Shown in pieces: positions 46,689 through 58,524 of a stretch of DNA of 64,000 nucleotides. Location of the stretch: assembly GCA_021234155.1 (NCBI GenBank), contig JAJEKV010000097.1, positions 124,001 through 188,000 of the forward strand, read 5' to 3'. The first letter of the stretch is position 1, and each line of letters begins with the position of its first letter. Made by a program: the position numbers and the translations under genes. Origin of the DNA: Isoetes taiwanensis (Eukaryota > Streptophyta > Lycopodiopsida > Isoetales > Isoetaceae). Under the pieces are notes generated by a model, which was not told the origin of the DNA, made no database searches, and saw nothing but the letters and a program-made list of their open reading frames with translations.

Positions 46689-49600
46689 CTAGGCAACAAG
46701 GTGCTCAAATACACTGTCTATGTTTCCTTCATGATCTACAAGAAGTTGAATGGCATCTCCTCTTGGTAAAGCCATCCATTCCTGTAGTATATAAGTGAAG
46801 TTCAAAACTTTGGCTAATTATCATCAACCTGCCGAATTCCATTGACACTAATTGGGAAGATACATTGAAACATACCATAATAGTGAGAATCGACCCCTCG
46901 TCAAGAACCTGGGTCTTCTGAGTCGTAGCCATCTCTGCACCACTATCCTGAAATGCAACAGGGACAGCTTCGCCCTTCCCTTGGATTGGTGGGTGACACT
47001 TAGACATTATGGATTCGCTGTCTTTCAGAGTATTGATATTCAGCAACTCCCCAAATGGATCTGCACACATCTGAAGCTTGAACCATTCCGTATGCGTGCT
47101 CAAAGTAACTCTCATTATCGTCATCAACAATGGCTCGTTGATTCCAAGACTTGTGCTTAATTCAACCTACAATGAAACACATTTCCTTGTTGCAACCAGA
47201 TGTGCATCTTACAAAAAAGTAGATGTGCATTTAGGTTCTCACGCCATTTATTAAATTTGAAGATGGAAAAACATAGGAGTTAAAAAAATTCCATTGACAT
47301 TGTATTGGGCCAAGGAATGTGCTTCTCAAGTTTATGTATTGTATTGGGCCAAGTAATGTGCTTCTTAAGTTGAAGTGAATGCACAACCTTAGTGTGCATT
47401 TCTTCCATTACAAATGGGGAAGTAATTACCTGTATAGAAGTAGCCAAGTTTACTAATGAAACCTTTGCTGAGTTATCCTCTTGAGGCCTGGCTAATGCCA
47501 GCACTGTCTCTTTCAAAGGTTTGAGAAGATGAGGATATCTAGATGCAAGAGGGCCAAGATCAGTTTGAGCCACCATAAGTGCCTTAGAATGTTCTCCACC
47601 TTCAGCATATTTGAAAAACTCAACCTGTCATAAATCACACGTGTACTGTTCAAAACTCATATACTTCTTAATTTCATGACGATTTTCTACAAATGTATGG
47701 TAGTCTGGGAGGCTGGAAAAAGAGCATAACAAATATTAAATTTGGTAGTTTGAAACACATGCAATATGGACAACATCCTCTGTTTTATTTAGAATGATAG
47801 ATTTCAAGAAATAGATTAAGTAGACAGCCAAAACACAAAGAGATGCCTGCTATGTAGATTTGGCATCAAGGTTTTAAACCAAATGGAAAATGAAAGAATA
47901 GTCAGAAAGGCATGCTAGTTGTTCTAAATAGCTGCCTAATTCATGCCTACAGTCTATCTACATATACATACTTGTTTGATCTGAAAGAGAAGCTGTGGGT
48001 TCTTCTCAAAGAAATCCTTGTCCAAGCTCCTTACTGCTTCAATGCTCTCTGCTATGAAACCACCACTTATAAGCTCACGCACTTTCAGCGACCGTCGATA
48101 CTTTCTTAGTGCCACATCTGCTGGTTCCTAAACAGGTACTTCATAGACATCCTTTAGTGGATTTTCAAGCAACAATATAAATTGAACCCAAGGGATGATA
48201 TAAATGAAGAAACCACTGACCACTTTTCCACCCAAAAGCATCTTTAACTCTCTGGCAGTATTATCAATTACAATACAAGATCGTCCTTTCCACCGCCTCT
48301 GTCCGTTCTTCATCTTGTGTCTTGCAACATTTGCTTCAACCATGTTATTCATGCCTTGGCAAATTACATTGTTTATGCAAGTCGCTGTGCCCTCATTCAT
48401 GCTTTCAGGACCAGATAATGCATCCAACCCCTTTGCACGATCCTCCATTTGTGTGTCTTCAGAGATGTGTGCATAGTTCTGTTCATGTGTAATGCCTGGT
48501 TTGAAATCTTCATCAAAGGAACAAGGGGATTCTTGAAGCCCGTTCGTATCACAAGTGACTCCAGCATCCCCTCCAACATCAATGTAGCTATCACTATTTC
48601 CATTTGCAAACACGTTTATACTGCTTTCAATCAGTCCTCTATAGACACAGTACTCCCAAACCACCTTGTCGATAACAGCAGTGTCGACTCTCATCCTGCT
48701 TAACTCATTCTGAAAATCAGAATAAGTGCACAAATCATTCCTTTGATAGCACCAACAGACAGAATAATGCAACTAGAGGTGAGGCCACGAAGTTCGTACC
48801 TTAAAAGCAGCTTGAATATCTCCTTGCGTATATCTTAGACTATTTATTGCAGTCTGCCTTGGAACTTCAACTGCTTGAGCGAGAGCCTGTACATCAACCT
48901 AAATAGAAGGCCAAAGAATAAAGAATATTATAAAGAGAAGTTTAGAAAATGCAAGGACACATATTACTACCTCATTAAATGCAAGTGCCTCACCACTCTC
49001 TGGCAAATTTGGTGGAGGATCTCGCTCCTTAGATAGGATTTCATTTGCAATTTCAGCTATTGGTGAGGTAAGACCTTGCCGTGTACAAAAAAGTTTGTGC
49101 ACACTGAAACATGTAATGTTTTGAGTCCTCCAAAAACTAAGGACAGCTACATGCACAGCAAACAATAAATCTTATTACCTTATTAGATACCGCAATGTAA
49201 GTGAAAACAAAGGATCATAGGCACGCAAGTGTGCCTTCAATGTTGAAGCCACCATAGCTGCCAACTCAGTTCTCCTTCCTTCGGACCACTAGCAGGGTAC
49301 AAACGACATTAGAAGATAATCACTTGTCCATGTATCTTGAGATGGTATAATTGATGGCATAATTGATAATAACTGATGTTAGAATTTTAGTTGGGCACAG
49401 AACACTGTTCAAGCTATAGATGCCAGTAAAATTTTCTACCTAACATCATGGAAAGAGCTGGTATTATGGTAGCAAAGGTCGCTATGCCTCAGTCTGTTGC
49501 ATAGGCACAATCACATAAAGTTAAGAATTGTGGAAACAAAGAGGTTTACTGAGCAAGCGATGATGGAAGAACATAAGAGAACACAAAAAAAGGCTTTGGC

Positions 49601-51460
49601 TTCCGATCTGGCTGTCACGGCACACAATGCACCATCCAGATTTAGAGGCACATGGATACAGTAAGTTTATCTTTCCCCTATATGGAATTAAAATCCAGAG
49701 TAATAGGATAGAACGTCACCCAGAAGAAATGCAAACGTGGGTTCTAAGGAGAACAAGTGCAAGTATGCAAGTAGGTAAAACAGATAATAATTCCGCAGAC
49801 AGCATCGACCCACAAAATAATCATCATCTGGGATCTACATATCCATCCTAAGCTATATTCCAAAGGTTCTTGCCTGAAGAACACCGAGAGTATTACGCTT
49901 TGTGTTACCAATCACAATGCAGGAAATTCATAGTTGTCTATTATCATAAACAGTCCTTTAGAATTATGAGAAATAAGAAAACATTGTTTTTTGCATTCTG
50001 ATAACCATATTTCTATACAAGCTTGTCTAATAATCCACACCTCTGCAGTTACTGGAGATGTTACATCATTTTTGTCATATATGAGAATCAGAAGGACGCG
50101 TTTGAATTCTTCATATGCTTCCTGCAGCGCAATGCAAATATAAGAATGTCACTTGCACAAACCAAACTGCTGCACATTGCACATGAAGCTCTAATAAATA
50201 ATTTCATAATCTAGAATGAAACTAGAAGATACTACAACTTGCAGATTGACTAATCATTCTTGAGACCCTGAAACAGGTCTAAAGCGAAGAGACATAAACT
50301 TGCTGGTTTTCAAGATGGCTAAGGAAATAAAATTAGGTAAGAAGAACAGAAGAAGTTAATTCCAGTTAAAAACCATCTCTTGTTCTGAAACCCCTCATGT
50401 GAGTAAGTATCTACTGCATACAGAAAGACGGAAGGTCAACTTAGCAAACTGACCAATGCACCATATAACATTGAAGGCAGAGTTTCTAAAATGCATGTTT
50501 ACGTGAGAGGTTAATGTGCCCACTTTGATGTTCTGTTCGTCCCGTGACCACAGAGATGGACCTTATTGTTACAAAGTAATTTCTCCCAACAAACTAGTCT
50601 TCTCTGTCCACACAAATATTCTGTACTTATTATTACATCTACCATTGCATGAAGGCATGTAGATTCTGCATGGCCAGTATTGCAGGGTGATGGGTTACTG
50701 GACAGACAGATTTAGTTTCTATACAGTTGACCATCCCAGAAATGCAGTTCTGTTATTTTATTCTTACCTGCCTTATACTTATCCTGTCAGAATTCTAAAT
50801 ATCGGAATAAAAGTGCATCCATTTTGTGCTACTGCTAATGGTTGCTAAGTAAATGATGATCTCTAAACAATGTGCATTGTCGAGGTTTTTTTTTTTTTTT
50901 TTTTTATTTTGACCGGATCAAAAGCAACCACTTTGAAGTCTATTTAATAATGCTTGAAAGAACTTACAGGATATGCATTCAGAGCACAGGGACCCAACTG
51001 CTTCCTTGAACAGTCAATTGCCTGAGCTCTATCCTCTGGCAGCCCAGACCGCAAAAGCTCAACAAAATTCTGTCCCGACGTAGAGGCAAACCAATAAACG
51101 AATAAACTAGACCGCAAGAAAAGAAGTGCCACAACCATTATAAGGCACAAACATGGATAATTGAGAAGAACCAACCTGCTTATACAGGCCAAAAAGGATA
51201 CGTTGATCCTCTAAAACTGCAGGAGCAAATTGACGAATGAGTTCGATAGCCTGTTCAATGCTTCCGGATTCAATAAGTAACCTAATTCGCTCAATAATGC
51301 CACGGGAATCTTCGTGTGATACAAAATCCGAGCCAGAAACAGAGGCAGAGTAGGGTCCGGAGGCTTGGGTCTGGGAGGAATCGTGAACAAGACGCTCGGC
51401 ATGGACGTAATCAAGGACCATATGATCGAGAGCGGGCCAATTGACGGCCATACACTCCAT
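46689..51460 (-). CDS. Protein with two CTLH-CRA (RanBPM-type) regions, 11 exons
   Basis: Exons (minus): 51176-51460, 50968-51069, 50041-50121, 49179-49288, 48971-49103, 48800-48898, 48221-48709, 47972-48127, 47430-47624, 46876-47166, 46689-46781. They join in frame to 677 aa. Start at ATG 51460 (MECMAVNWPALDHMVLDY). Order: weak LisH-like helix (about 10-32), CTLH with IERIRLLIESGSIEQAIELI and CRA (about 55-205), a UBA-like stretch (about 238-275, AVEVPRQTAINSLRYTQGD), an acidic exon of 163 codons, then a second CTLH-CRA (about 445-590, LKVRELISGGFIAESIEAV, FFKYAEGGEHSKALMVAQTDLGP). Such modules mediate protein binding, as in RanBPM and GID/CTLH E3 ligase subunits; the exact role of this two-module plant protein is unknown. 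The donor of the long exon could instead be three bases earlier (48224). Confidence 0.88.
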
Positions 51461-52110
51461 GGCCTCTGCTACCTTCTCTTGTGATCCCAAGAGGACCAAA
51501 AGCAGAAGCAGAAGCACAACCTGACGTGGATGCCCACGTCAGCAGAAGAAACGTGGATGCATCCCATCACAACAAGCCACTAACCCTAAACCAGGGTTCT
51601 AAGTTTGAGGGGTACCACTGGCACTTTTTTTTTTTGTCCTTCATATGACAGAATGTTGATCAATTTGAACCTTTCAACTGACATACAAAAATTTTAATTG
51701 ACGGAAGATAGTTTTTTAATTATAAACATAGAACAAAAAAGGTAAGTTACATAGAAGTAACTACTACTATTGACATACAGTTAAAAAGTTAAGAATTGCA
51801 GATGTGGGGCTCCGGTTAATGTCCATTGGTGAATCTCGATGACAGAGACAATAACCGCCTCTCTGCTCGGCAATGCTCGCTCTGACTAAAACGTGGTGAA
51901 AAAACCAATCCACGGACTCCACACACAGACGCCGTTTTGTGAAAAAAAGGGGAAAGAACAAAAAAAAAAATGCTCTGAGCATTACCGGCTTACTGCAAAG
52001 AGCCATGGCAGGCAATTGGCAGAGCAGAAGTGACTTGGATTTCCCAAATTGGTGGACTCGTTGGGAAATGGGAGAATGTAGAAGGAATCAGGAATGTAGA
52101 AGTTAAAATA
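51461..52110. other. Intergenic, upstream of the CTLH-CRA gene
   Basis: Probably holds that gene's 5' untranslated region and promoter (CACGTGG-like words GACGTGG at about 51521 and ACGTGG at 51550). No further gene recognised. Confidence 0.45.
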
Positions 52111-52156
52111 AAAAACTAATGATACCTAATTCATTATTCTATTAGAGGTAAGGTAC

Positions 52157-52875
52157 AATATAGAAGTTGGGTCCGTTTTTTTCTCTAGCGTGCATTTTCG
52201 TGGCGCCACGTGGCGCAGCCCAATACTGCGGAATGGCAGTTGGGTTAATGCATTCCGCCTAACCGGCCACGCTTGCAGTTAGGGCTCTCCATTTTTGTTT
52301 TAGGGTTCATCTTTAGGGGCGCCAAGCATAGAGATCGTCGGTTTTTCATGCAGATTAGTGCACGAGATCGTCGGTTTTCATGCAGATCGAAGATGAGCAT
52401 ATGAAGCTTGTTCTTTATACGGATCCCCGGTGTAACATAGAAGCGTAAACGTAAATCTTCCGATTTTTAAATCTGCTTTTGCTTTGCTTTCGCCATATCT
52501 GCGTTTTTGAAGCCGCTTTGATACGCTTTCTTTGGATCTTTGCCGGATCTTGAAGCCTTCTTTGTGTTTTGCGGATCTTGAAGCCTTGCGTGTTTTGCGG
52601 ATCTTGAAACACCGTGACCGATTTGCCGGATCTTTTGCTCTGTTTTGCTCTGATTCGCCAGATCTTGAAGCCCTACTCTACTTTGCCGGATTAAAGAAGA
52701 AGCCCTGCTCTGTTTTTGAAGCTTCGCCAGATCTATGAGGAAAAAAACGTCCCCAACTTCTGGAATGGAGGTTGGGCCTCCATTCCGGTTTTCAGGTGAC
52801 CGCTTCCGGCTAACGCCGGTCGCGGGACCCCACCTGGAAACCCGGAATGGAGGCCCAACCTCCATTCCCCTATAC
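52157..52875. mobile_element. About 719-bp insertion of unknown class
   Basis: Interrupts the left direct repeat at GGTAC/ATTAAC. The ends are loosely inverted (GAAGTTGGGTCC near the left end; GGCCCAACCTCCATTCC near the right end), and TAC is found on both sides. Internal palindromes include GCGGAATG...CATTCCGC (52218-52258) and GGAATGGAGGTTGGGCCTCC. No coding frame is supported. The superfamily cannot be set from the short flank repeat. Confidence 0.5.
52495..52740. repeat. GCGGATCTTGAAGCC minisatellite
   Basis: Imperfect repeats of TTTGCGGATCTTGAAGCCTT and GCTCTGTTTT inside the 719-bp insertion. They explain the repetitive lysine-rich minus frames, which are not genes. Confidence 0.75.
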
Positions 52876-53011
52876 ATTAACTAGATATGCCTATAAAATA
52901 ACCCTAGTACTTATACAAAAATGAAACACAAATTTATATTCACGACCTTTCCAATAACATACACATTTTTTTTTTTTTTTTCCTTTCTATATGACAGGCA
53001 AATTGATATTT

Positions 53012-53262
53012 GTACATGGCTGTGTCTACAGCATTAGGTATCACAAAAACTCTATCTGGAGATAGGCCTGGTCTCAAGACTATATTTTCCTTGCTTGTGT
53101 GTGACACACAGATTTCTTCTTGAACATCGGCAAGGGTAAACTGAAGCACCTTATTCATGTGAATGCTGCCAAGATCGGCAAAACCCTATAAAGAGTGATC
53201 TGTAAATACAGTCTTATATCCCATTGTCATGGCATGCATAATTGCCTCATGACAAAGACGCC
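53012..53262 (-). pseudogene. PIG-A (GPI GlcNAc-transferase) fragment with stop
   Basis: Read on minus it matches the glycosyltransferase core of PIG-A/GPI3, the catalytic subunit making GlcNAc-phosphatidylinositol at the endoplasmic reticulum: LCHEAIMHAMTMGYKTVFTD, HMNKVLQFTLADVQEEICVS, SHTSKENIVLRPGL, VFVIPNAVDTAMYK. One tyrosine codon has become TAG at 53186-53188. About 83 residues of a protein that is normally about 450-500 remain. There are no introns in the piece, and both ends stop without splice sites. It sits between two direct repeats, so it is a captured or duplicated fragment rather than the working gene. Confidence 0.87.
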
Positions 53263-53462
53263 TGGGAAAGACCCGACACGAAGCCAAGCCAATTCGTCTA
53301 ACCTGTCGTATCTCTTGAAACACGTCGAATTTTGTAAACCCTAAGATTAAAATCGAACGGTTTGGAATATAACATGTCATCTCCATGTCATAAATACTGA
53401 TGTGGACATGCAACGTGGATAGGCTAGAATTTCAAGAAAGGTTGTAGGCCGGGTAAGGCTGG

Positions 53463-53655
53463 TGTGCTAAAAATTAATGTTACCTAATTCATTATTCTAT
53501 TAGAGGTAAGGTACATTAACTCGATATGCCTATAAAATAACCCTAGTACTTGTACAAAAATGAAAGGCAAATTTATATTCGCGGCCTTTCAAATGACATA
53601 CACATTTTATTTTTATTTTTTTTGCCTTTCTATATGACAGGCAAATTAATATTTG
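53463..53655. repeat. Direct repeat, right copy
   Basis: Uninterrupted version of the repeat at 52111-53011, including the ATTAACTCGATATGCC and CTATATGACAGGCAAATTAA parts. Confidence 0.85.
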
Positions 53656-53899
53656 TTACCCTTCATATATAGAGCAATTTTTTTTGCTGCCTGTTTTGAC
53701 GGGGAAAAAAGCCAAAAACAGGCATGAAAGCCGTCAAACTTGAACCCTGCCCTAAAACCTGCCTCGTTCAGGCAAAAAATTGTTATAATTATTTTTATTT
53801 CATCTATAATCTAGGAAGAGAAGACATCCCTTCAATCTTCATTATCAAAACACCATTAGCAGAGAATTCGGAGTGAAATTCTAGATCCGTCTGGTTTTA

Positions 53900-54215
53900 G
53901 GGTGCTTTCCCATTAACAAGTCTAAATGGAGAGACCTGGATGCCAAGCATGTATTCACAATGTCTATGTTCCCACGAACAAAAGACCTCAAGATCTGGCA
54001 CTACGCATCTAAGCCGCTAGATCTGGCAGCAAGATCTAGCAGCAAAAATTTGAGCCGGTAGAGGGAAGTCAGGTCCAAACCTGGGCTTCAAGAAATACCT
54101 TACAATTACTTTCCAAGCGAGGTTCTGAACCTGAGCCACTCAAGTGAGGTGCTACCGGAAGTTTCTGTCTGGCCTTCAAAAAACGTGAAGGTTCTATGCC
54201 CATGGGAAAGCACCC
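53900..54215. mobile_element. Tourist-like (PIF/Harbinger) MITE
   Basis: Inverted ends GGGTGCTTTCCCAT (53900-53913) and ATGGGAAAGCACCC (54202-54215), flanked by TTA on both sides (53897-53899 and 54216-54218), the 3-bp TWA duplication of PIF/Harbinger. 316 bases, non-coding. Confidence 0.83.
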
Positions 54216-54218
54216 TTA

Positions 54219-55212
54219 GGCTAGATAAAAGGCTAGCAACAATCATTTTCTAGTTCACTCAATTTTGAGATGCACACACAACACCAACATTGCTCTATGG
54301 GTTCTTGAATAACCCAATAAAAGTTCTCAAAATAACACATTGTTCTCAAAATCTAAGACCTTGTAAAAGTGAGTCGAATAATCCCTCAAGCTGAAAAGCA
54401 AGGGTGAGGCTAGCAATGTTTTACGTTCATTTGTTGTGTTCTTTATCATGGTATATGTGTGCATCAACTGGGTGTATGATTCCTTTGATGAATAGAGCAT
54501 TGGATTTCATGACCTTTGCATAATTTTCTTTGATGGAGGACTCATGACGTAATGAATGATTTAGACCTCGAAGTTTGTTTCAAATTGTTTGTCTTCTTCT
54601 ATGATTGTTTGAATAATTCTATGATTCTTATCCAAAATTTGTCTTATGTCTTTCTTGTTGATTTACACATGTCATCTCTAGTCGTTTGGTTGCTAAGATA
54701 AGTAAGTCTTATCATGTGGTTCCTTTGGTTTTTTTTTTTTTTTTTTTTTTTTTGGGGCATTGCACGGACAATGGAGTTTGCCTTATATAGTGTTAACGCG
54801 TAAGCCCTAGCCAGATTTGTCAAACATTAGTGACCTTGCACAACTTTAACTAGGACAAGACACGAATGATGATCCATGATAGTGAACATTAATATTCTAA
54901 ATCGTGTGAACTGTCCAATTTGGTGAAGCTCTTGAGCTCAAAAAAATTCCAACCATTTACGTCAGTACTTGATAAAAACGATGGTCCATGCTAATAATAG
55001 ATAGCACTCCAATATATCAAAGAAGCAAGTATGATAAGCTAAAAAGTGAATCGTCTAGACTAACTTGCAGATAAGAAGCAGCTTTATACATCTAAGTGAA
55101 TCACAAGGAGGTTAAGGAGTGTAGACTTGTGAACTCTATGTATTAAGTTGCTGCTTGATGTTGATATTCTTCCTCCTCCTAAATGGAAGCAGATGTGGAC
55201 TTGGACATGGAA
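54219..55212. other. Intergenic, no gene recognised
   Basis: Contains a T-run at 54730-54755. No coding pattern or named repeat seen. Confidence 0.5.
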
Positions 55213-55523
55213 TTTTTTATTTTTTGAAGGACATCAAACTTTATTGAAATTCCAAGCCAAAGGCCAGATACAAATACTCAGGCGTGAATAAAATCTCAGA
55301 GGATAATCATGATCAACTGAGTAGAACCACCAGTATATGCATAAGACAACACACTCAAATGGAACTCAAATATCAACTGCCGCTTGGCAGGAGCAAGCGA
55401 AGAGCAATGGTAGGCCTTAACAATTCTAGCTTGTGCGTCCTGGAGGACAACTACAGGAGGAATATCCAAACCCTGAAAGACACACAATCTTTTGCGCTTC
55501 CAGATGGACCACAACAACCATCT
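55213..55523 (-). mobile_element. LINE 3'-end remnant, third copy
   Basis: On minus: LWSIWKRKRLCVFQGLDIPP, in the style of the zf-RVT/C-terminal part of plant LINE ORF2, followed by a 3' tail with AATAAAGTTTGATGTCC and an A-rich end. Diverged from the copies at 22033 and 29644. Confidence 0.55.
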
Positions 55524-55568
55524 TGATGTTAAATGAAATGCTTAGCTCCGCAACTTATTCCAAGTATC

Positions 55569-55628
55569 TGTGACGACCATATGGGTATTCTTATCATACG
55601 AGCATTATACTCGTATATGGTCGTCACA
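55569..55628. repeat. Nested inverted repeat
   Basis: TGTGACGACCATAT at the left pairs with ATATGGTCGTCACA at the right, and ATACGAG pairs with CTCGTAT inside. It starts TGTGACG, a common start of gypsy LTRs, so it may mark the 5' end of the gypsy remnant downstream. Confidence 0.7.
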
Positions 55629-55645
55629 CGAATGCAAAAAAGTAG

Positions 55646-55720
55646 TTCCACGGAGCAGGGTTTGAACTTGCAACCTTCTAATTAGGAGTCGAGCACCTTT
55701 GTCAAGTGTATTACCAATAC
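55646..55720 (-). other. tRNA-like remnant
   Basis: On minus, AAGTTCAAACCCTGC resembles a T arm (box B), preceded by an anticodon-arm-like ACTCCTAATTAGAAGG. No matching 5' acceptor arm or D arm is seen. Probably a tRNA-derived piece inside an LTR or SINE, not a gene. Confidence 0.3.
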
Positions 55721-56080
55721 TTATTGAAGATATTCCCTCACGCATCTTCCTTATATGCAGGGCTGTTCCCAGGAGGTTCTAGAACATTCTAGAACCTACA
55801 CGCATGCATGATACTTGGTGTGATCTCATCCATTGGAGTGGCGCAATCCTATCCGTTGGCCTAAATATATAAGGAGGCACCTCCTTCTTGTCAAACCATT
55901 CCGGTTCAACGCCAGTCTTGAGCCTTCTAGGCATCTGTCTTGTGTTCTTGCTTGCCTTCGGGCCATTGTACTCTTGATTCTTGTTCATATATCAGATCTT
56001 TTGCCAATCTTTGCGTATTTCTTTCGTATTTCTTGCGTATTTTTCATGTATTTTCCCTGTCGCACAGGTTTATGATAGTT

Positions 56081-58045
56081 TGAACCGGAATCCCTTACCA
56101 GTTCTTGCCTGCTCTGATCCTAAGGATTTCTTTATCCATATTGGGCAGTTCTTGTCTCTATGGAGGAGGTTTCATCCCTATTACAGCAGGTCCAGCAACT
56201 TATTCAAGTATGCCAGCTGTTGCAGTTGGATAACAAGGAGCTCCGGGAATGGGTAGCTTCTCATGAATCAGCCCCTAGCTCCGGCAGGAGGTCATCGAAG
56301 CCAAAGATTAGCCTGCCAAAAAAAAATTGATGGCACTAGATCCAAGCTCTGAGGTTTTTTGAATCAGATTAGGCTTACTATTTGGCTCCACCCTCATAGG
56401 TATCCTACAGATCGGGAACAGGTCGGACTAGTTGGCTCTCTTCTTTCTGAGTCAGCCTTGAGTTGGTTCGCCCTTTTATTGGAGAAAGGGGCTCCCGAAT
56501 TGCAAAATTTTGCTTCATTTACTGGTGAACTTGAGGCGTGTTTTGGAGACACTGATCGGCAATGCACGGCAATAACCAAGCTTGGCAACCTCAGGCAAGG
56601 TTCTCGTCCAGCTTTAGTTTACGTTTCTGAGTTCCGACAGATTGCCATAGACACAGCCTGGGAAGATGCGGCTCTTCGGGACTGTTTTCGAAGAGGGCTT
56701 CGCGAGGATATAAAGGATATACTGCTGACTACGGAAGATCCCAGAACCTTAGATGAAGCTATTAAGTTTGCGGTTCATTGTGATAACCGTCTTTTTGAGC
56801 GTCAGCAAGAAAGATGAAATCAGCATGTTTCCGCAAGCTCCAGCGATCACAACAGTTTTTGCACTGCCCACGTCCCCCGAATCAGTTGGCCTAATGCCTA
56901 TACAAATTGATGGTGTGATTCAAGGGCCCTTGTCCACAGCTGAGAAGTAACGCCGAAGAGAGGCTAATCTCTGCCTCTATTGTGGAGGGATTGGCCATAT
57001 TGCTCAGTCTCTGCTTCGGCTCTTTCTCTGCTTCAGTTCATGTCTCAGATTCTGACCATGTTCTAGATGATGTCCTAGCTCCAGTTCTTCTTCTTGTTCC
57101 TGCTCCAGTTGTTCCTACTTCTACTCCTGTTCCTGCTCTCGCTTCTGTTATTGCTCCTGCTTCTGTAGAGGCTTTTTCGCGCCCTCAGCTCCGTATCTCA
57201 AAGACCATTCACATGTTTATTAGATCTAGTAGGCAAGATCCCCGTTCAACACTTGCAATCCAAGTTCATTCGACTAGCTCTGATTTAGAAATGTCTGCTT
57301 CTGTCCTTCCTGATAAGTACAAGGATTTTGGCGATGTCTTTGATAAGGTCAAAGCCAGTAAGCTTCCGAAGCATCGTCCCTATGACTGCCCCATTGATCT
57401 TCAGCGAGGAGTAGCCATTTGGCTCTATCTATGACTTGTTGCCAATAGAATTGAAGACTTTACGGACCTATATCGAGGGGAATCTTGCAACTGGGTTTAT
57501 CCAACATTCTCAGTCACCCGCAGGAGCTTCCATCTTCTTTGTTTCCAAGAAGGATGGTTCTTTGCAGTTGGTTGTGGATTATCGCGGCCTCAACAAGATC
57601 ACTGTGCGTAATCAGTATCCTCTTCCTCTGATTCTAGAGTTACTTGAGCAGCTACAAGGTGCAATACTTCACGAAAATCGATCTTCCAGATGCCTATAAT
57701 CTTATCCGGATCAGGGAAGGTGATGAGTGGAAGACAACCTTTCGAACTCGATACGGTCATTTTGAGTATATGTCATGCCTTTCGGCCTTATCAATATTCC
57801 GGCGGTCTTTCAGCACATGGCTAACGATGTTTTTTGGGAGTTTTTGGATCTCTTTATTATCATCTATTTGGATGATATTCTGGTTTATTCGAAGACTTTG
57901 GAGGAGCATGAAAAACATGTCCAGAAGTTCCTTCAGAAGCTACGGGAACATGGACTTTATGCCAAGCTGGAGAAGTGTCGGTTCGAGCATGACAATATCG
58001 AGTTTTTTGGCTATCGCATCACACCTCAAGGTGTTTCCATGGATT
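56081..58045 (+). mobile_element. Ty3/gypsy retrotransposon, truncated
   Basis: Gag at 56359-56817 (LLSESALSWFALL...FTGELEACFGD), a degenerate zinc-knuckle and protease region to about 57290, and reverse transcriptase from about 57300 ([89 protein letters not shown]). Several frame changes break it, and RNase H and integrase are missing after 58045. A possible 5' LTR is 55569-56080 (TATATAAG at about 55866), but no 3' LTR is present to prove it. Confidence 0.87.
56359..56817 (+). pseudogene. Gypsy gag fragment
   Basis: 153-codon open piece with the retrotransposon gag pattern (WF-x-L, F-x-x-F-x-G-D-like motifs, LRQGSRPALVYVSEFRQIA). Part of the broken gypsy element; upstream frame is lost. 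Confidence 0.8.
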
Positions 58046-58074
58046 TAGAGTTTTTACATTTTATTTTATTATGA
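57300..58074 (+). pseudogene. Gypsy reverse transcriptase fragment
   Basis: Reverse transcriptase split over three frames (57300-57434, 57436-57699, 57644-57780 and 57775-58045). The catalytic box [10 protein letters not shown] is intact. The last residues before the stop (LEFLHFILL) come from the sequence that replaced the 3' half. Confidence 0.85.
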
Positions 58075-58524
58075 GTCCCATTCCGGCTCTGGCTCTTTAT
58101 TCTCGAGTTTGTTTTACATCTTATTTTATTATGAGTAGGGTTGGTTGATTCCTGCACCCATTTCCTCAACAACAAGCTTAGCCGGATTAAAAAAGGTTGA
58201 AAGAAAAATGCAGAGCATTTCTAGCCAGGTTCAAAAAGGTGGACAGAGTATTTCTAGCAGGATTTAAAAGCTTCAACGAGGATCTTACTTTCTTTTTGAC
58301 GGAAATGCTAGTACACGGAATCGAACACATTAACTGTATCTTTCAAAGCTAGGCATTGGACAACGACGGATTTGGCTTCAAGAAACAAACAAACACAGGG
58401 GCATTAAAAAACACAGAGATTAGATTTTTCCTACTCTCATGCAAGCTAATTCAACAGGTTGAGAGGGAAGATAAATGCCACGTGCCGAAATGCTAGTGGA
58501 AATTTAAGCCTCCAGTTGATTACG
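58046..58524. other. Spacer with short tandem repeat
   Basis: TTTACATTTTATTTTATTAT (58055 on) and TTTACATCTTATTTTATTAT (58110 on) form a direct repeat at the broken gypsy end. Another short repeat, GCAGAGCATTTCTAGCC / CAGAGTATTTCTAGC, lies at 58211-58255. No gene seen. Confidence 0.5.

Larger units (their letters stand above)
52111..53011. repeat. Direct repeat, left copy (interrupted), flanking PIG-A fragment
   Basis: 52111-52156 (TACCTAATTCATTATTCTAT to AGGTAAGGTAC) and 52876-53011 (ATTAACTAGATATGCC to GGCAAATTGATATTTGT) together match the unbroken 53468-53650. The about 719 bases between are an insertion absent from the right copy. Confidence 0.85.

Noticed and set aside
51461-51517. Longer start (LLLLLVLLGSQEKVAEA) for the CTLH-CRA protein, like a signal peptide
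   Set aside because: The upstream codon is GTG, not ATG; the first ATG in frame is at 51460 and the family is cytosolic or nuclear.
52415-52877. Lysine-rich 136-residue minus frame
   Set aside because: It follows the GATCTTGAAGCC tandem repeat and has no family features.
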